From NCBI GenBank assembly GCA_010015675.1, contig ML977033.1, positions 119,672 through 183,671 on the forward strand: 64,000 nt of DNA, read 5' to 3'. This stretch comes from Byssothecium circinans (Eukaryota > Ascomycota > Dothideomycetes > Pleosporales > Massarinaceae). Each line of letters opens with the position of its first letter. The stretch's first letter is position 1. Of the stretch, positions 11,989-24,278 are shown piece by piece. The position numbers and the translations under genes were made by a program. The notes below the pieces were generated by a model, which was given only the letters and a program-made list of their open reading frames with translations, was not told the origin of the DNA and searched no databases.

Positions 11989-13018
11989 ATGCCAGGCCGC
12001 CTCCAAGGCAAAGTCGCAGCCATAACCGGCGCCTCCTCAGGCATCGGCCGCGCAATAGCCATCCTATATTCCCGCGAAGGCGCCAACGTAGTCTGTTCAG
12101 ACATCCAAGAGCATCCCCGGAACGTACATCCCGAAGAAGGCACCACGATCGGAGCCATCCATAAACTGGGCGGAAAAGCTATTTTTGTGAAATGTGATAC
12201 GAGCAAAGCCGAGGAAGTGGAGAATTTGGTGAGGAGGACTGTGGAAGAGTATGGAAGGCTAGATATGTACGTTCTTTCCGATTTTATTTTCTTTCGTCAC
12301 TGTTCTCTCCATCACAAGGATCCCCAAAACCTGTCTCTCTCCAGCAACGCGTCAACCATGACCACTAACACCCCATGTTCACAGTATGGTAAACAACGCC
12401 GGCATCGGCGAAACCCCAGAAACAACGCGTGCCATCTGGGACGCGGACGAGCCAGGCTTCGACCGCATGATCGCCATCAACCTCAAGGGAGTCTTCCTAG
12501 GCATGAAGTACGCCTCACGACAAATGAAATCCCAAAACCCGCATCCCTCGGGCGACAAGGGCTGGATCGTTACCCTCGCCTCTGTTCTCGGCTTGAACGC
12601 ACAGGCTCAAACGAATGCTTATGTGGCGAGTAAACATGGCGTTGTTGGCTTGACCAAGGCCGCTGCTTGGGGTACGTATATTATGATTCCTTCCCCGTAT
12701 CCTATTTCATCTCCTCTCTCATCTTCTTCTATAAAGGCTTTAAACCCCCCACCCCCAAACACGCTAACACACCCCTCAGACTGCGCCCCGGAAAGAATCC
12801 ACGTAAACGCCATCTGTCCCGGCTTCACCCAAACGTCCATGACCCACGACTTCCTCGGTCAGGAAGCCGTAGGCCCCTTCATGAAAGCCATGCACCCGTT
12901 CCGCGGCTTCGGGACTCCGGAGGATATAGCGAGGGCGGCTTTGTTCTTTGCGAGCGATGATGCCGGCTGGGTTACTGCTGTGGCTTTGCCGGTGGATGGT
13001 GGGTATAGTAGTCGATAG
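11989..13018 (+). CDS. short-chain dehydrogenase/reductase
   Basis: Classical NAD(P)-dependent SDR oxidoreductase, substrate unknown. Three exons: 11989-12266, 12385-12671 and 12780-13018, giving 267 residues, a usual SDR length. The Rossmann cofactor motif TGASSGIG spans residues 13-20. NNAG is restored across the first splice junction (residues 96-99). The catalytic triad appears as Ser159, Tyr172 and Lys176 (SxnYVASK). The C-terminal PGF-T block and DDAGWVTAVALPVDGG are also standard. An Asp in VVCSDIQ at the end of the second strand suggests NAD preference, which is inference. Both introns (gtacgt...cacag and gtacgt...ctcag) keep the frame. A TATA box lies 118 bases upstream. Confidence 0.92.
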
Positions 13019-13869
13019 TGGAGAGGAAATCAGCAGCCAGGTGACGCTTTGGGCCGTGGAGAGGTGAAACGAGCAGGGCGAGTGAACTCGGCTGGGTAGG
13101 AAGGGTAGGGTCGGCTCAGCAGAGTGGCCCAACAGTACGTACGGCTCCATACACTCCTTAGTAGATTCCTACCCTCTCAGAACCACTCATTAAACAGCTA
13201 TTTTTCTCAATGTAAACCTATCTACAGCTCGTTCGTTGCTTGTTCAAATGAGATATACGTGGAGGAATTGAGATTGAGGGAGGGACGACTCATCATCTGT
13301 GTGTTTTGTGAAGGCACGATCCCCGTAAGGCTGTTCGTACTGTAAGTCCAGTCATTTTTGCCAAGATTTGGTGGCATAAGTATGCAGGGCCTCCGACGCC
13401 GTACATTTGGCCATGATTTGGTGTTTTCGGATAAAAATTTTAGCGTTGTGAATGCATTCAAAACCCCGGCCCAGTTCCTAGTCATGTTTGAAACATATAA
13501 GTGACCATCTGTCGGATGATAGAGCACGTGCACAGTGCTATTTTCTTCATACGGTTCTTCCCGGCTTAGGCGCGTAACGTAGTTTTGTAACTAGGAGCTT
13601 TATCTAATTAGATTGCCCTAATCTGCGTTAAGAAAGCAAGTTAGATCAGTAGTTACATTTAAACCCTTATAATTAGAGATCTAGCACGCTTTAGTAGAAT
13701 TGTCTAGGTATAGTAAGAGGGGTTGGTGAATTAAACGCAAATCTAACTTGAGTAATAATTAAGAGAACCGCGCTATAGGATTTTCACAAAAATACGGCGA
13801 ACTGCATGCACGTCCGTTCAATCCCAGAGATGGGAGAGTAACAAAGCACGCAGAGCCCATAATTTCACC
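13019..13869. other. gene-free, partly AT-rich spacer
   Basis: From about 13560 to 13760 base composition shifts sharply to A+T with many TA steps (cttaggcgcg to aattaagaga). This suggests a repeat relic mutated by RIP. No translatable element remains. Confidence 0.45.
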
Positions 13870-15194
13870 CAGACAGCAATCCCAACCAAAACCCACCATC
13901 TCCACCACCCCATCACCCCATCCTCCGCCAGTACCCCCCGCCCCCCCAACCCTCCACCTCAACACCGGCCCAGGAAACACCCTCCCCTCCACACCATCGT
14001 TCCAACTCCCCTGAAACGGCAACTGATTAACATTCAAATAAAACCAGCCATCCTCGCCCACACTCGCACTATCCGGCCAGATAATCCTCGGATCCCTGAC
14101 CCACCCCCTCGTCCTCTTCTCCCCGGGTCGAAAGAAAACACCGCATTATGTTCCGGCATGAGTTGATAAACAAGCCCATTCGAATCCCCCTCGAACCCAT
14201 TCGCGTTCCCGCCGCGCTGGCCAAGAAGCGTGACGTTGGCCTTGGCGTCGAGTTCCGCACGGGGCGTGTCGGCGTCTCGTGCTCTGAGGTTCGCAGTGGG
14301 GATGCTGTAGAGATAATCGCTGGTGAGCGGGCTGTAATACACAGTCTCCCCATCTGGGGAGATTTGCAACCCGTCCAGACCCTCCCTCAACGTGCCTACA
14401 CCTGCGCCCTTCGTGCGCGGGTAGAAGGGCCGCCCTTGGTAGCTGGGGACGTCGCGGTCGACGCGGAGTGTGCTCGCGTCCTGCGTTAGTCTCCGCCAGC
14501 TTTCCCCCGTGCCGAGGTCGAGCATGATGAAGCCGGGGCGCCCTTCGTCGGAACTGTCAACGATGTATGCGATGCCTTTCCCCGAGGCTGTGGTGCTGGG
14601 ACGTAGGTCGAAGCGGATGTCGTTCATGTAGGAGTCTGGGTAGTAGACTGAAGCGGGGAACGTGTAGGTTGCGTAGATAGTGTCGTTGGTTAGGTCGATA
14701 CCTACAATTTTGGGGCCGCCGGGTTGGGCATAGGGTACCGTGGGTGTGCCTTCGCTGTTCAGGATCGTGGGGCGGCCTGTGTCGACGACCTAGAGGGTTT
14801 CTGGCCGGGTGGGTGTTGCGCTGGTTATGTAGAGGGCTTGGACGGAGATTAAACCGCTGGCGTTGGCGCTGCCGAAGGGGATCCCGTTGTAGCTGGTGTT
14901 GAGTTGGGAGACTGGGAGGTTGAGTTCGGGAGATGGGTAGGGTGTTTCGGCCGTCTTGTTTATGGCTTCACCGAGTGTGAAGGTGTAGTTTCCTCATATG
15001 TAGCAGGCGAATAAGCGTCCTGTGCTTGAGACGGCGAGGCCGATGGGCCATTGTTGGTAGTAGTAGTGGAATTCTTCGATCTCGGGACCGTAAGAGCCGC
15101 TGTCGACTCTTAGTATTGTCTGAGAGGAGTTTTGAAAGGTAACCTGTGCGATGACCAGGCGTGCTAGCAAGAGTACAATAGGGAAAAGATGCAT
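13870..15194 (-). pseudogene. broken secreted major royal jelly/yellow-family protein
   Basis: Starts at ATG 15194 with a signal peptide (MHLFPIVLLLARLVIAQ). It matches the fungal major-royal-jelly (yellow-like) beta-propeller family through blocks QWPIGLAVSSTGRLF, VVDTGRP, GGPKIVGIDL, SYMNDIRFDLR, AYIVDSSDEGRPGF and DGLQISPDGETVYY. Three lesions interrupt one continuous frame: TGA at 14996-14994 (family Arg position), TAG at 14792-14790 (where the family has Trp, LWVVDTGRP), and loss of one base near 14121-14127. After the last, the coding frame shifts to WVRDPRIIWPDS and NQLPFQGSW. The Trp-to-TAG change is a CpA-to-TpA change on the opposite strand. The C-terminal end is degenerate and only approximate. 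Intact homologues are secreted; their biochemical role in fungi is not settled. Confidence 0.75.
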
Positions 15195-16080
15195 TGCCGC
15201 ATTAGAGATATGAACGCAAAAGATTATGAAAAGGAAATTGAAAGCCAGTGGGGATATGTCTATAAAAGAAACTTTCCTCCCCATTCTGCTTGAAATTTGT
15301 CATCTTGAACCTACCTTGTGCAACAGATGCAACTCTTGCATCGATGATGGAGATGTACGTCAAGATCGGCCCGTCCATGTGCCGTACTCCGCACTTATTC
15401 CCCGCAAATGCCGGGACTGTCGTACCTGCATGAGTCTTCGGAAATAACGGCTGTTTAACCGGATCAAGTGCCGACATATCGTTAATCGGATGTTTGTTGT
15501 AGCAGGGCTAGCCATGTCGACTACAAGATTAACGTCATTCCTATTGCTAACTACAAACCAGACCGCCGCCTTTTTTCTAGACCAAGTCTCGCTGCCACGA
15601 ATGTCGCGAGCGAGAGCCAAATACCTTCAAAAAGGCTTCGCGCGGGTTTCGAGATAGTCGTGCTGCCTTCACTTCCCTCCCTCCCTCCTTCTCGTACAAA
15701 CAAGGAAATCGCGGACATATTGCGGGAAAAGTGTAGATCCCAATAGTGATGTATATGTGTAGAAAACCTCCAACGCCTAGGGGTATGCAATGAAATATAG
15801 AATGGAGAAAAGCAAAGAACGCCGTGCGCTGTGCATAGGAACCAGATGCCCGCAGAGAAAGAGATTAAACTACAGAGTGACGTACAATCCAGAGTCAAAA
15901 ATTCTTGCAATGCTTTCCGTAGTTCAGGTCCGGTACCTAGCTACAGCGTTGCAACACCTGTGCACTAGTACTGTAATGAGAGCAGATAAAGTCAAATATT
16001 CAGGCGAAATAGAGGAAACAGAAAGACTGTACTGTTACAAGGGGGTTGCGATGGTATACTGATAAGGGAAAGAGCGCCCG
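15195..16080. other. gene-free spacer
   Basis: Upstream of the royal-jelly-like relic and downstream of Srf1. Only short unsupported open frames and ordinary composition are seen. Confidence 0.4.
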
Positions 16081-17431
16081 CTACCTTGCTACGCGTTCAA
16101 GAAGCCTGTTGTCAACGTCAGTTTGTTGGACATGATATGGAAAACGAGTGTCAAGCAAGGGTTCACACTACAAATTAAGAAATGTTGTTCATGTACCTGA
16201 GAGTGCTGATAGTGAACGTGCCCAGCCACGCCACAAGCGCAACCAGAAGCGTCGCAGTCAGGACCTTCTGCCTGACGCAAATATCCCTCGAATAGAGGCA
16301 ATTAGGCAATGCATCCGCGTAATCGTTTCTTCTACACACCCATTGGTCATCAGTCAGCGCCTGGAACGCCAAGCTCAAATTCGCCGAATCAAAGACGATG
16401 AATGCAAGATCGAGGAAAATGAGCCGCATCTTGGCGTTGTGCGAGCGCAGACCGAGCGGCTTGGACGTGTACTCGTCGTAGGTGATGTAGATGGTGTAGA
16501 GGATGGCAACGACGTCGACAAGAATGGCCATCCAGGTGGAAGAATTGTTTTTGCAGGACTGGGAGTCGGATTTTTGGAAGATGGCGCCGGCGAGGGCGAG
16601 GGCCATGACGGAGAAGGTGAGGACGATCATGCGGACGGCGAGGGGCACCATGGGGTGGTTCATGAGGGCGCGGTGATAGCGGGCCCGTTTGCGGCTGCTG
16701 AAGAGCCAGAAGCCGCTTTCTTCCTGCTTGTCTTCCTGGTCCATGGGCTTCCATGGTTCTTCAAGGTCTGGCATGTTCTCCTTCATCCACTCGTCGTCCA
16801 CGATCTGTCCGCGGGAGGACGAGGGTCGGATGTTGTCGCCGCCTTCGATCGACTTGGTGAACTGCTTCCATGTCGAGGCCTGGTCGTAGAGGTGCACGGC
16901 CTGCGTGACGGGGGCGCCTTCGCGGGCGTGGTCGAACTTGCGGCCGGGGACGTTGGACTTGGGGGTTGGCATGTAGTTGTGCGACGGCGGGCGCGCAGAG
17001 ACGGGGGTCCGGGGGAGCAGAAGAGAGGTCGCGTCGGCGTTGTCGTTGTCGTCTTCGTCCTCGGCGGATTGGACCCATGGCGGAAGTGTCCTCACATTGC
17101 GCTGCGCTTCCCGTCGCGCGGCCGCAGTGCTCGCCTTGGACGAGGAGGCCACGGTGAGCGGGTTCGACGAGATGGAGTGGCTGTGCGACTTGCGGACGGC
17201 GGCACCATCGAGCTGGTGGTCGCGGTCGCGGTCGCGGTCGTGGCCGGTGGTCGAGGACAGGGCAGACGAGGGCGGGCGCTGCGAGCTCTGCGAGGAGGCG
17301 GTCGGCGGGGGGATGGGCGACGGTTGGAGGTGCGCATTCGCCTGGGGGAAGAGGAAGGGCGAGGGCGAGGGCGAGGGCGAGGGCGAGGCATTACTGTTGC
17401 TGTGCTCCACCATGGGTTTGGTGCCCTTCAT
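16081..17431 (-). CDS. srf1: regulator of phospholipase D, Srf1-like membrane protein
   Basis: Resembles fungal Srf1, which in yeast regulates the phospholipase D Spo14. The coding exons are 17431-16197 and a 25-base last exon 16105-16081. The intron (gtacatg...caacag) extends the end to ...STLRLLERVAR. Length is 419 residues. The first 200 residues are disordered, with an (SP)n run coded by a CTCGCC-type repeat near 17355-17390 and a (DR)n run. The folded part holds the block DNIRPSSSRGQIVDDEWMKE, then four hydrophobic segments (MIVLTFSVMALALAGAIF; WMAILVDVVAILYTIYI; MRLIFLDLAFIVFDSANL; VLTATLLVALVAWLGTFTI). ATG 17431 is the first in-frame ATG; a 9-codon upstream frame lies at 17556-17527. 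The gene is divergent from the KHE gene. Confidence 0.8.
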
Positions 17432-17931
17432 TTCTGGCTGGACGGCCACGGCGGTCGCGGTCGGGGGTGTCCCTCCACTGTTTCGTGGAGAGACAGCTGA
17501 GCTGGGGCGCCCTTGGCGACGTGTGATTAGGTGGGAGCAGAGGGCCGCGACGACATGTCCCTGGGTGCCGAATTACCAATTATGAATTATCGAGGTGCGA
17601 ATGATCGAAACGGTTGACGGGCGAGCGAGCGACGGTAGTGACTGTTGTATGTTCGCGTGCTGATGCTGATGGCAGCCGTACGGCGTATCAGTGTATCACT
17701 CAGGCAGTCGGGGTCCGCTCAGGCCCACGGGGAAATTAGACGTCGATCGTCGACGAGCCAGCATGAAGTCATCACGCTAAAGAAATTCAAGCATTCGAAA
17801 CAAGCACCGGCGACGACTCCACCACCCAACAGAGAAAACGAACATGCACGCCGAGTCCATTCGAAAGATTCGCATGTGCTGACCGGATTCCACACACCCA
17901 CTCCCTCTGCGGAGTCAACAATATACCTAGA
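17432..17931. other. divergent promoter region, srf1 / KHE gene
   Basis: 500-base spacer between two divergent genes. It contains the 9-codon minus-strand upstream frame (17556-17527) ahead of srf1. No other motif is clear. Confidence 0.4.
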
Positions 17932-18998
17932 ATGCGCCTCTTCCTACTCCCCATCTCGACGCGTCGCTCGCTCATCTACTGCGAGAAGCTGCACGAGAAA
18001 GCCGTCAGCGAGCGCTCCGTCCTCGATAGAGTCACCATCAAGGCGAACGAAACTTGGGCCGCCTGGGAAAAGGACGAAAAGGCGCCGCTGAGCTGGAAGA
18101 AGAAGGTCACGCACTACGGCAACCAGGCGCTGAAGCGCGTCCCCTATGAGGAATGGGGGCTCAAGACGATCCCCGCGCTGACGACGCGGCGGAAGAAGGC
18201 CATAGAAGAGGGGCGGGAGAAGTATCAGGTCATCTTCCCCGGGCTGTATCTGCACCAGGAGAAGGTCCCAGAGATTCTGAAGAAGTTGGCGCAGGAACGG
18301 CAGACGATGCACAGGAGCAAGATGGTGTGGAGTGTCATAGCAATGCCTTTCACGATTCCATTCATGCTTATACCTGTGTATGTAGAATCCCTTCCAAGTA
18401 AGGAAAATAAACTAACAGACTGCATAGAATACCCAATCTCCCCTTCTTCTACCTCGTCTACCGCGCCTATTGCCACTGGAAAGCCCTCACCGGCTCCAAA
18501 CACCTCGAATTCCTCCTGTCCCGCAACCTGCCCACCCTGAACCCCTCTTGGGAACTCGACGAAGTCTACACCGCCGGCCTCATGTATCCCACGCGCAAGA
18601 TTTCGCGCGCAGCCCCGCGTCCGACGCCCGAACAAGCGCAAGACGTCGCCCGCGTAGTTGAGCAACAAACCAACGGCGGCACAGAAGACGTGATGGTGCT
18701 GCAGCGGTGGAACGGCAAACTGATCGCCGAGCAATTCAAATTACCCGACATGGAAGTGGAGATCGAAAGGGCGGTGGAGCAGGTTGAGAATAGTATCAAG
18801 GCAAAAGAGGAGCTGGTTGAAGAGAAATTGGAGCTGGAGATGGCCGCTGCAAAGGGGGAAGGCAAGACAGCGAAAGATGCGCTACCGGCCGAAGTGTTGA
18901 AGCATGTGGAAGAGGCGGAGAAAACCATCCACGAGAAGGCAGAGAAGGTTGCCGAGGAGGGTAAGGAAGAGGTGAAAGCGGGCAAAGAGAAGGAGTAG
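17932..18998 (+). CDS. mitochondrial K+/H+ exchange-related protein (Mit_KHE1 type)
   Basis: Fungal mitochondrial KHE-family protein; yeast relatives are linked to potassium/proton exchange across the inner membrane. Exons 17932-18377 and 18428-18998 encode 338 residues. The start MRLFLLPISTRRSLIYCEKL is a characteristic N-terminus and fixes the ATG. The intron (gtatgt...catag) joins MLIPV to IPNLPFFYLVYRAYCHWKAL, making the conserved membrane-associated core. The C-terminal third is a long Glu/Lys-rich helical tail (from about residue 240) that would form a coiled coil. Convergent with the cupin gene. Confidence 0.88.
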
Positions 18999-19308
18999 TT
19001 GACGGATGCTGGAGTTTGGCGATGTGGCGTAGGCAGGTCTTGTATGATATGGGATGGGCGGCGCAGTTGTCAAAAGTGGTATTGGGTGGGTGGCTCTCTT
19101 CACGCACATAGAGCATTTTGCTTGTACGAGTATGTATCGACACCTTACGACTTTATATCCCCTCTGTTTAGTACACGTGACCTTTTCGGTAGTTAATCGA
19201 ACTTGGATTCTTGACACAACGCTCGCCGAACTCTCAACAAACTACCACTAAACTCTGCAGAGCTCATCCAGAGCATCTCCACCTCCCTTCCCTCCACTTG
19301 CATGACCT
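18999..19308. other. convergent spacer
   Basis: 310 bases between two gene ends; nothing recognisable. Confidence 0.4.
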
Positions 19309-19972
19309 TCACAGCTCGCTCTTTCCGCCCTCCAACCTCTCCCTACTCCACAGCACAGGTCCATCCTCGCCGTACAAAGGGTCTTTCTCAAACCACTTGA
19401 CGCTCTCCACAGCCTTGGCCTCCTGCTCTTCACCTGCCTTACCGTAACACATATCCCAATTACAGCCTTTAGGGTAACTCCCCACCATGTGGAAATCACC
19501 ATAATCTTCAAGCAAGCGATGCCCGACCCCCGCAGGAACAACCATGGCGTCACCAGCACCTGCCACTATCTCGACCTTCCCCGGATTCTTCTCGCCGCCG
19601 AATAGAAGCTTGGCTCGTCCAGCATAGACGCAGAGGACTTCGTGAGTCGTGCTATGGTAGTGGGTCTGGCTGTACATGGTGTAGCGCCATTGCGGGGAAA
19701 TGTTGTTTGTTGGAAGGTGGGATTCAATTGTTGAGGGGTCCGTCGACGGGGGATAGGTTTGGTGGTAGACGAGCAGCGGATGGTGATGCGGTTGCGTATT
19801 GGGAAGCAGGGAGTGTGAGGGTATCTGGAAAGCGGATAGACGGAGAGAGGCCAGTGGGGTGAGATTTAAGCTCGGCATTATGAGTCCTTGGGATTGGCGC
19901 GTGCAGTACCTGGATGTCGACGGGCAATTTGGACGGAGTAGTAGATGTGAAGTAGGTTGGTAGGTGGTCCAT
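19309..19972 (-). CDS. cupin-domain protein
   Basis: Small single-cupin protein similar to bacterial YjlB-type proteins; enzymatic role unknown. Exon 1 is 19972-19910 (MDHLPTYFTST...PVDIQ) and exon 2 is 19824-19309, for 192 residues. The intron starts gtactg and ends tttccag. Cupin motif 1 is visible as HYHSTTHEVLCVYAGRAKLLFGG, with His-x-His and Glu as metal ligands. Motif 2 is VVPAGVGHRLL, with the last His ligand. An alternative in-frame ATG at 20032 would add 20 residues. Divergent from cullin-1. Confidence 0.82.
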
Positions 19973-20736
19973 TTTAGGCGAAGTTGTAGATGAGATGGTA
20001 GGTGAGTGCAGGTGATATCGCGAAGACGTCATCGGTCCATTTCGACAAACTCTTCACAGTTCCGAGAACGGTACTTTGCCGGTATCCATGGAGGAAGATC
20101 TCATACATGTCTACATCGAGTATCGACGTTTCGCGATGATGCAGAATTTAGCGTGCTGCGTAAATGTCTTGGTTTGGTTGGCTGCTCCATCACGATAGTC
20201 TGGTGGTTGAGACAAACCTTTGATTCGCCCATAATCATATTTGACTCTGCAAAAAGCGAAAAGCAGCTTGACCGACTGGGTGCGAAGAGGAAGCGTTTCA
20301 CATTCACTGCGAAGCACCGAGTGGCCCTAGCGCACGGCTGATGCCAAGCACGGCCGTTGCCTGAAGCTCTCGCCGTGAATCACAAAAGTTCGCCGCCTAC
20401 CTGGCAACCTCCCTCGTGTTCTCACCACTTCTCTTCTGTTCCAGGACACCCTCCTCAACCGTGGAACCTGCGCCCACCAAACGCACGGTCTCGCCTATTC
20501 GTCGCTCTCTGCGCGGACCCAGTATAAGAGCCAGCGCCCGCTCTCCGCAACACTTCCGCTCACCAAAACCACCACACCACCCCACCCCCACACCACGCCT
20601 CCAACCGACAACCCCCTCAACCATACCTGCAGCGCTGCTCCTCGCGCCAACCGCGTCCGTCACGAAAATAAAGCTCTTCAAGCGCAGGAAGTCGCCGCCG
20701 AAAGGTGCTCCCGAGCACGCGACGCAACCCATAGAG
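19973..20736. other. divergent promoter region, cupin / cullin-1
   Basis: Upstream region of both genes. The right half (20400-20736) stays open in the frame of the cullin start but has no ATG, so it is read as leader. Confidence 0.45.
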
Positions 20737-23358
20737 ATGGCTTCTACGATGCCGCCCGTCCCTGCAAAGGACGACGTCAAAGCAACGTGAGTGCTTTCCC
20801 CTTGGACTGTTAATATACTTGATTCATCCGCTCGCCTTCTTTCACCCCTCAAGCCGGCCAGTTTGCCCCGCAAGCACACCGGTCACACCCACTACTCCAC
20901 GCTTCATGATCACCCCGCTGTATCCCTCTACTTTTCTTCCAAATGTTCCAATTTAGCAACATGTTCCCGCTGCTGCACGCTACGGAGCCTAAGGAACATC
21001 ACTTGCTTGGACGATCACTTGGAGAACATTCACTAACTGTGACTGCAGATGGGCTTACCTCGAGGCCGGAGTCGAGAAAATCATGACGGCCCTACGAGAC
21101 GGAATGGATATGAAGACTTACATGGGCCTATACACCGCTATCCACAACTTCTGTACCGCGCAGAAGGCCGTCGCCGGCACGTCGTTTACGGCACACAACA
21201 ACCGCGGCGGCGCACACCTGCTGGGCGAGGATCTATACCAGCATCTGATTGAATACCTCAAGTCACACCTTATCGATGTACAGACGCGGTCGAAAGAGCA
21301 CGTCGATGAGGCGCTCTTGACTTTTTACATCAAGGAATGGAACCGCTACACGACGGCCGGCCAGTACAACAACCACTTGTTCCGATACCTGAATCGTCAT
21401 TGGGTGAAGCGAGAGATGGATGAGGGGAAGAAGAACATCTATGATATCTACACCCTGCATCTGGTGCGGTGGAAGGAAGACATGTTCATCGGCACCCAGG
21501 AGTCTGTCATGCGTTCGGTACTCAAGCTGGTTGAGAAGCAGCGCAACGGTGAGACGATTGAGCAGTCGTACATCAAGTCGGTCGTCGATTCATTCGTGTC
21601 GCTCGGTCTGGATGAGCAAGATAGCTCCAAGTCTACTCTCGAAGTGTACAAGGAGTACTTCGAGGTTCCCTTCCTAGATGCCACCGGCAAGTACTACGAC
21701 AACGAGTCCAAGCAATTCCTGGCAGAGAACAGCGTAGTGGAGTACATGAAGAAGGCGGAGGCGCGGCTGGAGGAGGAGAAGGATCGGGTGCCGCTGTACT
21801 TGCTGAACGAGATAATGACTCCACTCATGCGTAGATGTGAGCAGTCTCTTATTACGAATCATTCTCAGGCTCTCCGAGAGGAGTTCCAGATTCTTCTTGA
21901 TCACGACAAGCAGGAAGATCTTGGTCGCATGTACAAGCTCTTAGCTCGTATCCCCGAAGGTCTCGACCCTCTACGCACACGCTTCGAGACCCATGTTCGC
22001 AAAGCTGGTCTCTCCGCTGTCGAAAAGATCTCCGCCGACGGCGACAAGATTGAGCCCAAGGTTTATGTCGATGCTCTGCTGGAGGTGCACACGCAGTATC
22101 AGGACCTCGTCAACCGCGCCTTCAATGGAGAGTCCGAATTCGTTCGATCGCTCGACAATGCCTGCCGGGAGTTTGTCAACCGCAACAGGATCTGCAAGTC
22201 CGGCTCCAACAAGTCGCCCGAGCTTCTCGCCAAGTATACTGATACTCTACTGAAGAAGTCGAGCGCCAAGATGAGCGAGGAGGATAACATGGAGAGCCTA
22301 CTCACCCAGGTCATGACTGTTTTCAAGTACATTGAGGACAAGGACGTCTTCCAGAAATTCTACTCGCGCATGTTGGCCAAGCGCCTGGTCCAGGCTACGT
22401 CTGCATCGGACGACTCTGAGACCACAATGATCTCGAAGCTCAAGGAGGCATGCGGTTTTGAGTACACCAACAAGCTCCAGCGCATGTTTCAGGACATGCA
22501 GATTTCGAAAGATCTCAATAGCGCATACAAGGACTGGCTCGAGAGGAACTTGGAGGAGACGGAGATCAAGAATCACGTTGACGCTACATACCACATCCTT
22601 GGTACCGGTTTCTGGCCGCTGAATGCCCCGACTACTCCTTTCACGCCACCTCAACTGATTGTACAGACGTACGAGCGCTTTGCACGTTTCTACAACAACA
22701 AGCACCAGGGTCGTAAGCTGTCATGGCTCTGGCACTTGTCCAAGGGTGAGATGAAAGCGAATTATTGCAAGGTGGCTGGTCAGAAGGCATCTCCGACCCT
22801 ACAGGTCTCGACCTTCCAGATGGCCATCCTACTCCTCTTCAATGATAACGATACCGTCAAGTACGATGATATCGCAGAGGCTACCAAGCTAGACAGGGAC
22901 ACCCTTGACCCTAGTATTGGTGTCTTCATCAAAGCCAAGGTGCTGCTCGCAGAGCCTGAGGGTGCCAAGCCTGAGTCGGGCACGACCTACAAGCTCAACT
23001 ACGGCTTCAAACCCAAGAAGATCAAGATGAACTTGAACATTGCAATCAAGGGTGAGCAGAAGCAGGAGGCTGAGGATACGCACAAGACTATCGAGGAGGA
23101 CCGAAAGCTGCTCATGCAGGTATGTATCGTCCTAATCCAGCCTATTAGCCTCATACTAATGTGTCGTAGTCGGCCATTGTGCGTATCATGAAGTCTCGCA
23201 AGAAGATGAAGCACCAACAACTCGTCTCGGAGACTATCCAGCAGATCAAGAACCGCTTTATGCCCCGCATTCCCGACATTAAGAAATGCATCGACATCTT
23301 GCTGGAGAAGGAGTACCTGGAGCGACTAGAGGACGATGAGCTCGGTTACCTAGCATAG
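20737..23358 (+). CDS. cul1: cullin-1 (SCF ubiquitin ligase scaffold)
   Basis: Scaffold of SCF-type E3 ubiquitin ligases: the N-terminal cullin repeats bind Skp1/F-box adaptors and the C-terminal domain binds the RING protein Rbx1. Exons 20737-20786, 21049-23119 and 23170-23358 encode 769 residues, the usual Cul1/Cdc53 size. The first junction makes [15 protein letters not shown], the classic N-terminal helix. [11 protein letters not shown] follows in cullin repeat 1. The cullin-homology part contains [20 protein letters not shown]. The neddylation site is in [16 protein letters not shown] (Lys715), and the protein ends in the winged-helix block with [15 protein letters not shown]. The first intron (262 bases) is long for this window. 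Confidence 0.97.
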
Positions 23359-24278
23359 AAGTGCAAAAGCGTTGCGCAAAGTTCACACGGACAGGAGTCG
23401 TTCATCTTTTGTTTACGCGTCATGGGGTTTCTTCACAGCGCGGCTGGGTTATCATTATTTTCCCACTTCACTCGCCTTGCGCGACTTTGGGCGTTTGTGG
23501 CACAGTACATGGACTGAGATCAGGGGCATGACATAGGGTTAGGCTTGCTAGAGCTTTATCATGGTTGGGCCCAGGGCATAGTGTTCTGAAGTCTCCGTTT
23601 GGGAACTCGGATTATGGTGGATAGATGGGCATGGCTGACTTGGACGGAGTGGGAAAGTAATAGCCGGGAGCAGCTAGTCGGTCGGACAGTAAATGCTCAC
23701 GAGTTCTTGCAGTGTCCTTTCTTTCTCATTGCATTGGCGCTGTGGCTGCTCGGAAAGCCTTTTAATTCCTTTGTGCCTTCCCTGAAACCCAGCTTCGTTT
23801 TCGATTTCGTTGGTGTGTTGATTACTTCCTTTCCTAGTGGTCGCAGCCATCTCGCACAGTCAAGCATCAATAGTGAGGGTTCTAGCATCTCTCCTCGCAC
23901 TAGCAGTGACATTTACCTAGGGTAGCTGCCGACTATTCCAACAACTCGTATGCTCTTGCCTTGCCGTCTTTTTATCACGCTAGTACGACCGCAACAACGG
24001 CAACCATCCACGGATTTGTTTCCTGTCCTTTTCTTGTCTTCTCTTCTTCACAACCATCACCATTTCTCATCGTTACCAAGCGTTCGCTCCACGACCATAT
24101 CATCAGCTCAGCTGTATCTACTTTTACACAGTTCTCCCAGGCGGTGGTACCTGGGTATCGGCTCGTTCTATCGCTAGCTGTCGGCAGCTGTGCGGCTGGG
24201 CTTCTCCATCGACACGTCCCTTCCAACAGCGCGGTATCTTCTATCGCTGCAGTTTACCCATATATCCATCCGCTTACC
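23359..24278. other. gene-free spacer and probable long 5' leader
   Basis: Between cullin-1 and the next plus-strand gene. The last 300 bases are CT-rich, as expected for a transcribed fungal leader. No separate gene is seen. Confidence 0.4.

Noticed and set aside
16148..17500. 450-codon open frame on the plus strand opposite srf1
   Set aside because: It is antisense to a supported membrane protein and its Gly/Arg/Val-rich translation is a composition artefact of that gene's Ser/Pro-rich N-terminus.
20416..20736. 107-residue N-terminal extension of cullin-1
   Set aside because: The frame is open but has no ATG, and the cullin start motif fits the ATG at 20737.
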